Of a stretch of 64,000 bases of DNA, positions 49,810 through 58,434 are shown piece by piece. Source of the stretch: Salinispora tropica CNB-440 (GTDB taxonomy: Bacteria; Actinomycetota; Actinomycetes; Mycobacteriales; Micromonosporaceae); contig NC_009380.1 of assembly GCF_000016425.1 (NCBI RefSeq), forward strand, positions 2,050,144 to 2,114,143, read 5' to 3'. The notes beneath the pieces are model-generated. The model ran no database searches. It had not been told where the DNA came from and worked only from the letters and a program-made list of their open reading frames with translations. Every line of letters begins with the position of its first letter. Position 1 is the stretch's first letter. The position numbers and the translations under genes are program-made.

Positions 49810-50348
49810 GCGGCATTCGCCGTGGTCTTGGGGTGAGAGCCCTGTTCGCGCTGAAGCGTGGCTGGTACCGGCTGCGCTACCCGGGACTGAGCCTCGGCCG
49901 GGACGTGGAGATCCGTGGGCGGGTCCGGTTGCGCCGTGGCGTGCGGGTGCACATCGGTGACCGGACCCGGATCAACAAGCTGGTGCGGTTCGCCGGTCCG
50001 GGCGAGGTCCGAGTCGGTGCCGACTGTCTGTTGAGCGCGACCTGGGTCGGTGTTTGGACCTCGGTCAGGGTCGGTGACCGTTGTCTGCTGTCGAATTGTG
50101 AGCTGCGGGACAGCGACTTCCATAACCTGCGGCCCGAGGTGCGACACGACCCGCCCACCCCACGCACTCGAGCCCCGATCGTCATTGAGGACAACGTCTG
50201 GATCGGCGCACATGCGCTCGTGATGAAGGGTGTTCGGATCGGCCGGGACAGTGTCGTGGGCGCCGCCACGGTCGTCCGGGCGGATGTCCCGCCCCGGGTG
50301 GTGGTCATTGGAAATCCGCAACAGACGGTGAAGAAATTCAATGAATAG
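49806..50348 (+). CDS. Left-handed beta-helix (hexapeptide) acyltransferase
   Basis: A 180-residue O-acyltransferase-like protein. TTG 49806 was chosen because GGGGAGGG lies just upstream and the start overlaps the leader stop; TTG 49758 or GTG 49833 are possible. Hexapeptide turns run through the protein (RVRLRRGVRVHIGDRTRI ... GVRIGRDSVVGAATVV), ending with the typical VVIGNPQQTVKKF. The active-site-like loop is APIVIEDNVWIGAHALVMKG. Such enzymes acetylate sugars. Its stop lies 8 bases inside the next gene. Probable role: acetylation of the glycan made by this cluster. Confidence 0.87.
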   Translation: MSGIRRGLGVRALFALKRGWYRLRYPGLSLGRDVEIRGRVRLRRGVRVHIGDRTRINKLVRFAGPGEVRVGADCLLSATWVGVWTSVRVGDRCLLSNCELRDSDFHNLRPEVRHDPPTPRTRAPIVIEDNVWIGAHALVMKGVRIGRDSVVGAATVVRADVPPRVVVIGNPQQTVKKFNE

Positions 50349-52017
50349 CGCCGCTGGTGGTGGCTGGACCACCAACGTTGCCTCTGGTGAGGGAACCCCG
50401 GGTCGAACGGTTACCCTGACCGACCTGCTGCGCGTGCCGCTGCACCGGATCCGGTTGGTGGCCTGCGCCGCCGCGCTCGGGCTGCTCGCCGCACTCGGCT
50501 ATGTGCTGCTGGTGCCGGGCGCGGTGACCGCCGACGCTGTGGTGGCGGTCCGACCGGTGGTCACCGACGCCTTCACGCCGAGCGGCGCGTCCGCCGACCG
50601 TGCGGTGAACATGAACGTGGAGCGCGGCATCGCCACCGGGACAGAGGTGGTGCGGCGACTGGTGGACGCCACCGGCCGGGACCAACGTGACGTGCAGGAC
50701 GCCCTCGAACTCGAGGTGCCGACCGGCGGCCAGATCCTGCGCTTCCGATACACCGCAAACTCACCCCAGGACGCGGTGGCGGGCGTCAACCTCGCCGCAG
50801 CGGCCTACCTCGACGTGCGCCGCACCATGTACGAGCAGCAGCGGGAGGACATCCTGCGCTCGTACGACGAGAGCATCAGCAGGGCGCAGGCACAGCAGGC
50901 GGTGTTGCAACGTCGGATTGCCAGTGCTCGGGAGGGCGAGGCGGATGCCGCGGTGGCCGAACTGTCCGGTGTGAACAGCCAACTGGTCCAGCTCGGCTCG
51001 GCCCGCACCGAGATCGCCGCGGTCGACGTCAACCCCGGCTGGGTCACCCGCGAGGCGGAGACGAACCTGATCCCCGCAGGCGGTAGCCAACTACTTCGCC
51101 TGCTCGCGGGGCTGCTCGGCGGTGTGCTGCTCGGCGTCGTGCTGGCGTACGGGTGGGAGTCGGTGGACCGGCGTATCCGATCGGTTGACGACGGCCGGGA
51201 CGCTACCGGTCTGCCGCTGCTCGGTACCGCCCGCGGCCCGAGAGCACGGGGCTCACGGCACGCCGTGGACGCCGATGTTCGGTACGTGGCGATGGCCATC
51301 GCGGGGCGGATCCGGGAACCGGCCCGGATCGTGTTGTTGACCACCCGGGGGGATCAGACCGCGATGAGCGCCGGGCTGGCGGTGGCGCTCGCCGTGACCG
51401 GCCGGGAGGTGTACCTCGCCGATGACATCGATCGACTGGGACGGTTGCGCAGCGAGGTGCTGGCCGGCGTGGCGCGTCTGCCGACGACGGCGAACTCCGC
51501 CCGGCCGGTGGTGCCGCAGCCCCGCCAGGGCCGCAGGACAGCCCCCGTCGATGAGGTGACCGAGCAGATCGCCGTCCGGCGACCGTCCCCCCGCCCGACC
51601 GCTCTTCCCCGCCAGGCCACCGTCAACAGTCCGCCCGCGGCCGGCCACGTGACTGCCGCTAACCGCCCGGCGACCGACGACCCGGATGGCACGATCTTCC
51701 TGCCCCGGATCGCAGCCACCGCGTCGAGCAGCGCAAAGAGCGAAGTCGGAGAGCCCGCCGACACGGTTGTGGTGGGCGCTGGCACCATCCGCTTCGGCAC
51801 CTGGCGGCAGCGGGCTGCCAGCGGGCTGGTGCTGTTCAATGCCCCACCGGCCGAGGCTGATGAGCGGGGCGTCGCGGCGGCCCGTCAGGGTGCCGCGGTG
51901 GTGGTGGTCGAGCAGGACCGGACCCGGCAGAGCGACCTACGCCGGCTGGCGGAGCGGCTGCGGGCAGCTGGCGTGGCGCCCCTTGGCTTCGTCCTCACGC
52001 ACCGCGGGCGGGGCTGA
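50341..52017 (+). CDS. Chain-length determinant (Wzz-like) protein with degenerate BY-kinase domain
   Basis: A 558-residue inner-membrane protein. TM1 is at about 38-58, an extracytoplasmic region with helical segment 160-220 follows, and TM2 is at about 252-270. This is the Wzz layout. The cytoplasmic part resembles tyrosine autokinases of the CapB/Wzc type, but the P-loop position reads TTRGDQTAM (334-342) instead of G-x-x-x-x-G-K-S/T. The Walker-B-like strand reads VLFNAPP (497-503) where IDTPP is usual. A Pro/Ser-rich insertion (about 385-475) splits the domain, and no Tyr-rich tail exists. It should control chain length but is unlikely to be an active kinase. Confidence 0.83.
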   Translation: MNSAAGGGWTTNVASGEGTPGRTVTLTDLLRVPLHRIRLVACAAALGLLAALGYVLLVPGAVTADAVVAVRPVVTDAFTPSGASADRAVNMNVERGIATGTEVVRRLVDATGRDQRDVQDALELEVPTGGQILRFRYTANSPQDAVAGVNLAAAAYLDVRRTMYEQQREDILRSYDESISRAQAQQAVLQRRIASAREGEADAAVAELSGVNSQLVQLGSARTEIAAVDVNPGWVTREAETNLIPAGGSQLLRLLAGLLGGVLLGVVLAYGWESVDRRIRSVDDGRDATGLPLLGTARGPRARGSRHAVDADVRYVAMAIAGRIREPARIVLLTTRGDQTAMSAGLAVALAVTGREVYLADDIDRLGRLRSEVLAGVARLPTTANSARPVVPQPRQGRRTAPVDEVTEQIAVRRPSPRPTALPRQATVNSPPAAGHVTAANRPATDDPDGTIFLPRIAATASSSAKSEVGEPADTVVVGAGTIRFGTWRQRAASGLVLFNAPPAEADERGVAAARQGAAVVVVEQDRTRQSDLRRLAERLRAAGVAPLGFVLTHRGRG

Positions 52018-52019
52018 CC

Positions 52020-53378
52020 GTGCCCCTGGGCGGGACTCCGGCGACGAGCGAGTCGGCCGGGGACGGGGCCACCGAGGTCCTTCCGTCGCCCGGCCCGTCG
52101 CCACCGCCACCGCGGCTACCGATCTGGCCGCTGGCGCTGATGTTCGGCCTGGTGCCGATCTGGTGGCTGGCCGGCGCGTTCTACCTGGGCTGGCCGCTGT
52201 TGGGCGCCGTGCTGCTGGCCCTGCTGCTGGTCCGGGGTCGGGTTCCGTTGCCGCCGGGTGCCGGGATCTGGCTGCTCTTCCTCGCCGTCGTCCTGGTCAG
52301 CGCTACCCAGCTGGGGTCGCCCAACTCGGTGTTGACCTTTGGGCTGCGGTTGGGCTTCTACGCCACGGCGCTGGTGGTCGGCGTCTACGTCTACGTGGTG
52401 ACCCGGGAACGGGCCGGGAACGGCGGCGTGCTCCTGCCCCTCTGTGCGTACTGGCTCGGGTTGGTGGCGTTGGGCTGGCTGAGCGTGCTCGCACCCCGGC
52501 TCGGCATGACCACCCCGGTGGAGGCGCTGCTGCCCGGCGCGATCGCCGACGAACCATTCGTCCACGACATGGTCCACCTGTCCACCGCCGAGTACAGTGC
52601 CCGGTCCCTGAATCCGATCTACCGTCCCGCGGCGCCGTACGCGTACACCAACAACTACGGCAGCGTGTACGCGATGTTGTTGCCCTGCGTGGTCGCAGTG
52701 ATCATGCTACGGCGGCGCGGGGTGCTGCGCTGGCTGCTGCTCGGGTCGTTGCCGCTGTCCCTGGCGCCGGCTTTCCTCACGTTGAACCGAGCGATGTTCC
52801 TCAGCCTCGGCGTCGGCCTGTTGGTGCTCGGTGTCCGGGCCGGCCGGCGCGGCAACACCCGGGTCGCCATCTCGATCGTCGGTGTGGTGCTGGTGGCTCT
52901 CCTCGCCACCGTGTTCATCCCGGTCACCCAGTTGATCGAGGACCGGGTCGGGAGCAGTGGTACCAACACCGACCGGCTCGCCCTCTACCGTGCGGTGCTC
53001 GGGCGGGTCGGTGAGTCGCCGTGGCTCGGTTACGGCGCACCGGTGAACGTCGACACCGTCTCGGCCCAGGCGCCGATCGGCACCCAGGGGCAGCTGTGGA
53101 TGGTGCTGTTCAGCCACGGGATCCCCGCTCTGCTGTGCTTTCTGGCCTGGTTCGTCGTGGCCGCCCTCTGCTGTGCCCGGGCAGCTTCGCCGGCGGGGCA
53201 GTGGCTGGCGATCGTCCCGGTGGTGTGCCTGGTGCAGATCCCCTTCTACGGCATGGCCAACCAGAACCTCGCCATCGCCTTCTACGTGATCGCCTTCGCC
53301 ATGGCGCGCACCGAGCGCGAACTGGCACGAGGGCATGTCTCACGGCTGCCGGCGGCTCTCCGCGGGGCGGTCGAGTGA
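52020..53378 (+). CDS. O-antigen polymerase/ligase-like (Wzy/WaaL) membrane protein
   Basis: A 452-residue polytopic protein with about 10-12 membrane segments and a large external loop near residues 165-215 (YSARSLNPIYRPAAPYAYTNNYGSVYAM). That is the design of Wzy polymerases and WaaL ligases. GTG 52020 is 2 bases after the previous stop. It would polymerise repeat units at the outer face of the membrane or attach the chain. The family is defined more by topology than by motifs, so the exact reaction is uncertain. Confidence 0.82.
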   Translation: MPLGGTPATSESAGDGATEVLPSPGPSPPPPRLPIWPLALMFGLVPIWWLAGAFYLGWPLLGAVLLALLLVRGRVPLPPGAGIWLLFLAVVLVSATQLGSPNSVLTFGLRLGFYATALVVGVYVYVVTRERAGNGGVLLPLCAYWLGLVALGWLSVLAPRLGMTTPVEALLPGAIADEPFVHDMVHLSTAEYSARSLNPIYRPAAPYAYTNNYGSVYAMLLPCVVAVIMLRRRGVLRWLLLGSLPLSLAPAFLTLNRAMFLSLGVGLLVLGVRAGRRGNTRVAISIVGVVLVALLATVFIPVTQLIEDRVGSSGTNTDRLALYRAVLGRVGESPWLGYGAPVNVDTVSAQAPIGTQGQLWMVLFSHGIPALLCFLAWFVVAALCCARAASPAGQWLAIVPVVCLVQIPFYGMANQNLAIAFYVIAFAMARTERELARGHVSRLPAALRGAVE

Positions 53379-54946
53379 CCGCCGCCACGGCTCCGGCGGC
53401 GTCGTCCGGCCGCGCCGCCGGGCAGCCGGACGAGGCAGAGCGCCGAGACAGTGTGCGCAGCGGTGTCGCTGGGCTGATCGGCGCCGCCACCAGCGGTCTC
53501 TTCGGCTTTCTCCTTGCGGTGGTGATAACCCGCGGCTACGGCCCGGCGGGCTCCGGTGTCTTCTTCGCCGCGATCGGGGTGATCACGGTAGCTACCGCGG
53601 TGTGCACGCTGGGTGCCGAGACCGGTCTGCTGTGGGCGCTGCCGCGCCGCCGCTCGGCCGCGGGGCGGGGGGATGCCGCCCGGGTACTGCCGGTGGCCCT
53701 CCTCCCGCCGTTCCTGGTTGCCGCCATGGTCGCGCTGGCCGGGTTGCTCGCTGCCGACTCACTGGCGCCCCGGGTGTTCGGCCCTGCCGCGGGGCCGGAG
53801 CTGCTGGCGGTGAGCTTCGCCGCCGTCCCGGTGGTTGTCCTCCTGACGCTGCTGCTCGCCGCCCTGCGATGCGTCCGGCCGATTCGGGCGTACGTGTCGG
53901 TGCAGTTCTTTCTCCTGCCGGTGGCCCGGCCGGCACTGGTCGGCGTCGCTGTCCTGGTCGGCGGTGGCCTGGTTGCCGGGGTGTCCGCCTGGCTGGTTCC
54001 GGCCGCACTGGCCCTGCTGGTCTGCCTGGCCCTGGTGGCGGGGCCGTTGCGCATCGGGCGTGGCGCCGGGTTACGTCCCGGACGGCGGGACTGGTCGACC
54101 TTCTGGCGGTTCGCGCTGCCCCGGGCCGTCTCGGCCGCCATCGACGCCGGCAACCTGTGGATTGGGGTGCTGTTGACCTCGGCGCTCGCCGGGGCGGAGG
54201 AGGCCGGTGTGTTCGGTGCCGTCGGCCGGTACGTCCTCGCCGGCCAGCTCGCCGTGCAGGGGCTGCGGGTGACGGTGTCTCCCCGGTTGTCCCGGCTGCT
54301 CGGCGCGGGCCGGACGGCTCTCGCGGCGGCCGTGCACCGGCAGTTGACCACCTGGGGACTGGTGCTTTCCTGGCCGGTCTACCTGCTGCTCGCCGTCTTC
54401 GGGGTGGGATTCCTGGAACTGTTCGGGCCCGGCTTCACCGCCGGGACCACCGCGATGACCGTCCTCGCTCTGGCCATGCTGGCGCAGACCGGGGTGGGTA
54501 ACGTGCAGAGCCTGCTGCTGATGGGGGGCCGCAGCGGCCTGCACCTGACTGCCACCCTGGGCGGGCTGCTGGTGACCGTCTCGCTCGGCCTGGTGTTGAT
54601 CCCCGGGCACGGCGCCACCGGCGCGGCGATGGCCTGGGCCGCCGGCATCCTCACCGAGAACCTCACCGCCGTGACGTGCGCATGGCTCGTGGTGCGGCAC
54701 CCGTTGGTGGACGGTGCGATGGTGCGGGCGGCGGTGATCACCGTCGCCGTGGTGGGCGGCGCCGCCGCGGTGGGCGTGCTGGTCGGCGGGCGGGGCATGC
54801 CGGGCCTCCTGGCGGCGGTGGCGGTGCTGGCCGTCGGTGCTGCCGGGGCACTGCCCCGAATACGGCCCGGTATCCAGGCGAGTCTGAGGCAGATCCGTGG
54901 GCGGGAGTCGGCCACCGCCGGCCTACCCGATCAGAAGGACAGGTGA
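53375..54946 (+). CDS. Polysaccharide flippase (Wzx/MATE-fold)
   Basis: A 523-residue transporter with about 14 hydrophobic segments. GTG 53375 overlaps the polymerase stop (GTGA). The opening SGVAGLIGAATSGLFGFLLAVVITRGYGPAGSGVFF is the polysaccharide-synthesis/flippase signature. It should move lipid-linked oligosaccharide across the membrane. A polar N-terminus of about 30 residues and a C-terminal cytoplasmic tail are present. Coupled to the sulfotransferase gene that follows. Confidence 0.87.
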   Translation: MTAATAPAASSGRAAGQPDEAERRDSVRSGVAGLIGAATSGLFGFLLAVVITRGYGPAGSGVFFAAIGVITVATAVCTLGAETGLLWALPRRRSAAGRGDAARVLPVALLPPFLVAAMVALAGLLAADSLAPRVFGPAAGPELLAVSFAAVPVVVLLTLLLAALRCVRPIRAYVSVQFFLLPVARPALVGVAVLVGGGLVAGVSAWLVPAALALLVCLALVAGPLRIGRGAGLRPGRRDWSTFWRFALPRAVSAAIDAGNLWIGVLLTSALAGAEEAGVFGAVGRYVLAGQLAVQGLRVTVSPRLSRLLGAGRTALAAAVHRQLTTWGLVLSWPVYLLLAVFGVGFLELFGPGFTAGTTAMTVLALAMLAQTGVGNVQSLLLMGGRSGLHLTATLGGLLVTVSLGLVLIPGHGATGAAMAWAAGILTENLTAVTCAWLVVRHPLVDGAMVRAAVITVAVVGGAAAVGVLVGGRGMPGLLAAVAVLAVGAAGALPRIRPGIQASLRQIRGRESATAGLPDQKDR

Positions 54947-55857
54947 GGTACGTCGTGTCGGCGATGCGTGACCGGGTGAAGCAGCTCGTGCCGACCCAGG
55001 TGACCGAACAGGTGCGGGAATCCCTCGTCGGCTACGGCGTGCAGACCAGCGACCGGCGGCCGTTGCCCGACTTCCTCGTCATCGGCACCAAACGGGGCGG
55101 TACCACGTCACTGTGGAACTATCTGATCCAACATCCGCTGGTGCCACGGCTCTTTCCGGCCTGGAACACGAAGTCCACGCACTACTTCGAGGAGCACTGG
55201 CGGCGTGGTGAGGCGTGGTACCGGTCGCACTTCCCGACCCGCCGTCAGCGAGCGGCGCTACAGCGGCGGCACGGCGGTCCGGTCCGGGCCGGTGAGGCAG
55301 CCCCGTTGTACATGTTCCACCCGCTCGCCGCCGAGCGGGTCGCCGCACTGATGCCGTCGGTCAAGCTGGTCGTGCTGCTGCGTGATCCGGTGCAGCGGGC
55401 CTATTCGCACTGGAAGGAGCGGCGTACCCACGGCGTCGAGCCGCTGGACTTCGCCGCCGCCCTCGCCGCCGAGCAGGAGCGCACGGCGGGGGAGCGGGCG
55501 CGGCTGGTCGCCGAGCCGGAGTACGTCAGCGAGGCGTACGACTGGTACACCTACCGGGCCCGGGGCCGCTACCTCGAGCACCTGGAGCCGTGGCTGGACC
55601 GGTTCGACCGCACGCAGTTCCTCTTCCTGCTCAGCGAGGACCTGTACCGAGACGCCCGGTCGACGTACCGTCGGACCCTGTCGTTCCTCGGGCTGCCGGC
55701 GTACGACCTGGCGAGCTTCCGGGTCTACAACGACCGCCGCGGAGCGCCGCTGGACCCGGCGCTTCAGGCAGAGCTGACGGCCTACTACCGCCCCTACAAC
55801 GACGCGCTGCGGCGGCGGCTCGGAGTGGACCTCGACTGGCCGGACGGCGCCTCATGA
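54943..55857 (+). CDS. PAPS-dependent sulfotransferase
   Basis: A 304-residue soluble or peripheral enzyme. GTG 54943 overlaps the flippase stop (GTGA); GTG 54955 behind GGTGAGG is an alternative. The 5'-phosphosulfate loop is IGTKRGGTTSLWNYL (about 47-61), and the 3'-phosphate motif is VKLVVLLRDPVQRAYSHWKE with R148 and S155. GEAAPLYMFHP matches the GE-TP-Y segment of heparan/carbohydrate sulfotransferases. It is expected to transfer sulfate to a sugar hydroxyl. Its position within the operon points to a sulfated glycan. Confidence 0.88.
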   Translation: MRYVVSAMRDRVKQLVPTQVTEQVRESLVGYGVQTSDRRPLPDFLVIGTKRGGTTSLWNYLIQHPLVPRLFPAWNTKSTHYFEEHWRRGEAWYRSHFPTRRQRAALQRRHGGPVRAGEAAPLYMFHPLAAERVAALMPSVKLVVLLRDPVQRAYSHWKERRTHGVEPLDFAAALAAEQERTAGERARLVAEPEYVSEAYDWYTYRARGRYLEHLEPWLDRFDRTQFLFLLSEDLYRDARSTYRRTLSFLGLPAYDLASFRVYNDRRGAPLDPALQAELTAYYRPYNDALRRRLGVDLDWPDGAS

Positions 55858-57116
55858 CCGAGCCGGCCACTGCCTCCGCCGACCCGCGTACCCGTACCGA
55901 CGGGTTGGGTTGGGTGACCCGGGCGGTCTTCGGTGCCGAGCGGGTCGGGCTCACCGTGGACGGTGGGTCGCCGGTCGGGCACCGGACGGTGGCGCGGTAC
56001 GCCATTGTGCCCTCGGTTCAGCGGGCCCGGTTTCTGTTGCCGTTGGGCTCCCCGCGGGCAACGGCGGCGTCGCTGCTGGCGTACAACGCGCTGCGACCGC
56101 CTCAGGTGCGGGCCGTACGGGCACTTCTCGGCGGGGTCGCTCGACTCGGCGGGATCGAGCTGGCCCGGTTTCCGATCCTGACCGTGTCGCTTCCGGACGC
56201 GGTCGCCGCGGAGGACGCGCTGCTCGTCCATCGACTCGCTGCCCTACTGGGCTGGGGACCCACCTACGCGGCGTGCGGGGTGCGACCGCCGGACCCGAAC
56301 CACAAGCCGACCCTGCAGCTGTTCGGCTCGGCCGGCCGCCCGCTCGGCTTCGCGAAGATCGGCTGGAATGATGCCACCCGACTCCTGGTGACCGCCGAGG
56401 CGGCGGCCCTGCGGGAACTCCCCGCGCTGGCTCGGGTGCCGGACCACCCGGTGGCGCCCCGGCTACTGGCCGAGCATCGGTGGGCCGGGCGGTCCGTCGC
56501 GTTGGTCGAGCCGCTGCCGGCGACTGTTCGTGGGCTGTCCACCACCGCCGAGCCCGAGGTCGCCGCGGTGCTCGCGGTGGCTCGCCGGGGCCGCCCGCCC
56601 GCCCGGCCCCAACCACTGGCCGGATCGCGCTTCCTGACCCGGCTCACCCGGGCCGCGCACCAGGCCGCCGCTACGATGCCAGCCGATGCCCGGGTGGCCG
56701 TGGCGGCGGCTGAGCTCGCCTCGAGGCACGGGGACAGCTCGGTCGAGTTCGGGCACTGGCATGGCGACTGGGTCCCGTGGAACCTCGGCTGGCACGCCGA
56801 TCGATTGGTCGCCTGGGACTGGGAGCACAGCGCGCCGGATGTCCCGCTCGGCTTCGACCTGGCGCACGACGCGTTCCAGCGGGCCCTGGTGCTGCGGGGT
56901 GAGTCCGCCGCCACCGCGGCCGGCGCCGTTGATCTCCAACTTCGACGGTACGGCGACGCGCTCGGCCTGAACCGGGCCGGGCAGCGCCTGGTGGCCGACG
57001 CGTACCTGCTGGAGCTGTGGTTGCGGACATGGCGTCTGGCCAACGCCGGGGCGGGCTGGAACCCCGCCCTGCACCCCGCTCTGCTGGAACTCTTCGCACA
57101 GCGGTACGACCGGTGA
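55854..57116 (+). CDS. APH-fold kinase-like protein in the glycan operon
   Basis: A 420-residue protein. ATG 55854 overlaps the sulfotransferase stop (ATGA). It retains the protein-kinase-like catalytic set: K168 in GFAKIGW, a following helix with E182/E188, the Brenner motif HGDWVPWN (303-310, D305 and N310) and D322 in AWDWEHS. The N-terminal 150 residues (VPSVQRARFLLPLGSPRATAASLLAYNALRP) are unusual for aminoglycoside phosphotransferases. The likely activity is phosphorylation of a small molecule or sugar. Antibiotic resistance is not supported by context. Substrate unknown. Confidence 0.75.
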   Translation: MTEPATASADPRTRTDGLGWVTRAVFGAERVGLTVDGGSPVGHRTVARYAIVPSVQRARFLLPLGSPRATAASLLAYNALRPPQVRAVRALLGGVARLGGIELARFPILTVSLPDAVAAEDALLVHRLAALLGWGPTYAACGVRPPDPNHKPTLQLFGSAGRPLGFAKIGWNDATRLLVTAEAAALRELPALARVPDHPVAPRLLAEHRWAGRSVALVEPLPATVRGLSTTAEPEVAAVLAVARRGRPPARPQPLAGSRFLTRLTRAAHQAAATMPADARVAVAAAELASRHGDSSVEFGHWHGDWVPWNLGWHADRLVAWDWEHSAPDVPLGFDLAHDAFQRALVLRGESAATAAGAVDLQLRRYGDALGLNRAGQRLVADAYLLELWLRTWRLANAGAGWNPALHPALLELFAQRYDR

Positions 57117-57221
57117 CAGTCCGGTTACCCGATCCCCCCGCGATCCGATACGTGATCTGCTTTCGCAAGCCATCGATCGAGGGCGAAGTAGATCAAAGTC
57201 GAAGCGGACAGGGAGGCTTGC

Positions 57222-57704
57222 GTGGAGACGTACCCCAAGGGTCGCGGCGACTCTCCGGTCCTGCTGCTCGTCGGGTCGAGCGGTGGGCACCTGGCTCAGC
57301 TGCTGGCACTGCGTTCCTGGTACGAGCGCTGGCACCGTTGCTGGGTAACCTTCGACACCCCGGACGCGCGCTCTCTGCTCGCGGGGGAACAGGTTGTCTC
57401 GGCCCACCACCCGACCACCCGCAACGTACCCAACCTGGTGCGCAACGCGGCGCTGGCGGTACGGGTATTGCGGCGGCGTCGGGTCGCCGTGGTGGTGACG
57501 ACCGGAGCCGGGGTGGCGGTGCCGTTCGTGGTGTTCGCCTGGCTGCGGCGAATTCCCACTGTCTATGTCGAGGTGTACGACCGGATCGACACCCCGACCC
57601 TGACCGCGCGCCTGTGCCGCCCGTTTCTGTCCGCGATGCTCGTGCAGTGGGAGGAGCAACGCCGGCACTACCCGGAGGCGACGGTCGTGGGGCCGCTGCT
57701 GTGA
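57222..57704 (+). CDS. Alg14/PssD-like glycosyltransferase subunit
   Basis: A 160-residue protein with the opening VLLLVGSSGGHLAQLLAL (GSSGGH at 18-23), the hallmark of Alg14, PssD and Cps14F. These form the membrane-associated acceptor half of split GT-B glycosyltransferases. It continues with VVVTTGAGVAVPFVVFAWL and EVYDRIDTPTLTARL, also typical. GTG 57222 follows GGGAGG. The donor-binding half is encoded 70 bases downstream. Together they add a sugar, often the second residue of a lipid-linked repeat unit. Confidence 0.87.
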   Translation: METYPKGRGDSPVLLLVGSSGGHLAQLLALRSWYERWHRCWVTFDTPDARSLLAGEQVVSAHHPTTRNVPNLVRNAALAVRVLRRRRVAVVVTTGAGVAVPFVVFAWLRRIPTVYVEVYDRIDTPTLTARLCRPFLSAMLVQWEEQRRHYPEATVVGPLL

Positions 57705-57774
57705 GCATGGAGGGTGCGGTGAAGCAGAGACCCGCGACACCAGGTTCCGCCAGTCCGGGTGGAGGGTGGATTCG

Positions 57775-58434
57775 GTGAGTACGAGGCGAGTCGAGGCGCC
57801 GGTGGAGTCCGAGTCCAGCCGTCGGGTTCCCCGGCAACGGAACCGGTCTCGTGCCGATCTGGCGCGGGTTTTGGTTGCGGTCGGCACCGACAAGCACCCG
57901 TTTGACCGGCTGATTGACTGGCTGCGGGATTGGCAGTCGACAGCCCCCGATCGCGTGGTTCTGACCATCCAACATGGTCATACCAGAGTGGCCGATGGTC
58001 GCGGCGCAGTGGCCTTCCTGGGGCACGACGAGCTCCAGGCGGCGATGTCCGCGGCCGACCTTGTGGTCTGTCACGGTGGCCCGGCCACCATTCTGGAGGC
58101 CCGTCGGCGCGGCACGGTACCGATCGTGGTTCCCCGGGATCCGACTCACGGCGAACACGTTGACGACCACCAACTGCGGTTCGCGCGTCGGCTCGGTGCG
58201 GCGGGCCTGGTGGTGGTGTGCGAGACCCGAGCGACGTTCGTGGCGGCGCTCACCGCCGGTCTGGCCGAGCCGTCCCGGTTCGTCGTCCGGGCTGACCCTG
58301 AGGCGGCCCGGGCCCGGGAGGCCGCCGTGGCCCGGGTCGGGGAGATTGTGGAGAACCTGGTGGTCGCGGCGGACGGCCGACGGGCATGGTGGCGGCCGTG
58401 GTCACGGTCGCCACGGAGCGGAGCACGAGGATGA
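57775..58434 (+). CDS. Alg13/PssE-like glycosyltransferase subunit
   Basis: A 219-residue protein. GTG 57775 lies 8 bases after GGAGGG. A polar N-terminal extension of about 30 residues precedes VLVAVGTDKHPFDRLIDW, then CHGGPATILEARRRG and PRDPTHGEHVDDHQ, the GT-B C-terminal-half nucleotide-sugar motif (G-G, E and HQ). This fits Alg13, PssE and Cps14G. It works with the upstream Alg14-like partner. The stop overlaps the next gene (ATGA). Confidence 0.88.
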   Translation: MSTRRVEAPVESESSRRVPRQRNRSRADLARVLVAVGTDKHPFDRLIDWLRDWQSTAPDRVVLTIQHGHTRVADGRGAVAFLGHDELQAAMSAADLVVCHGGPATILEARRRGTVPIVVPRDPTHGEHVDDHQLRFARRLGAAGLVVVCETRATFVAALTAGLAEPSRFVVRADPEAARAREAAVARVGEIVENLVVAADGRRAWWRPWSRSPRSGARG

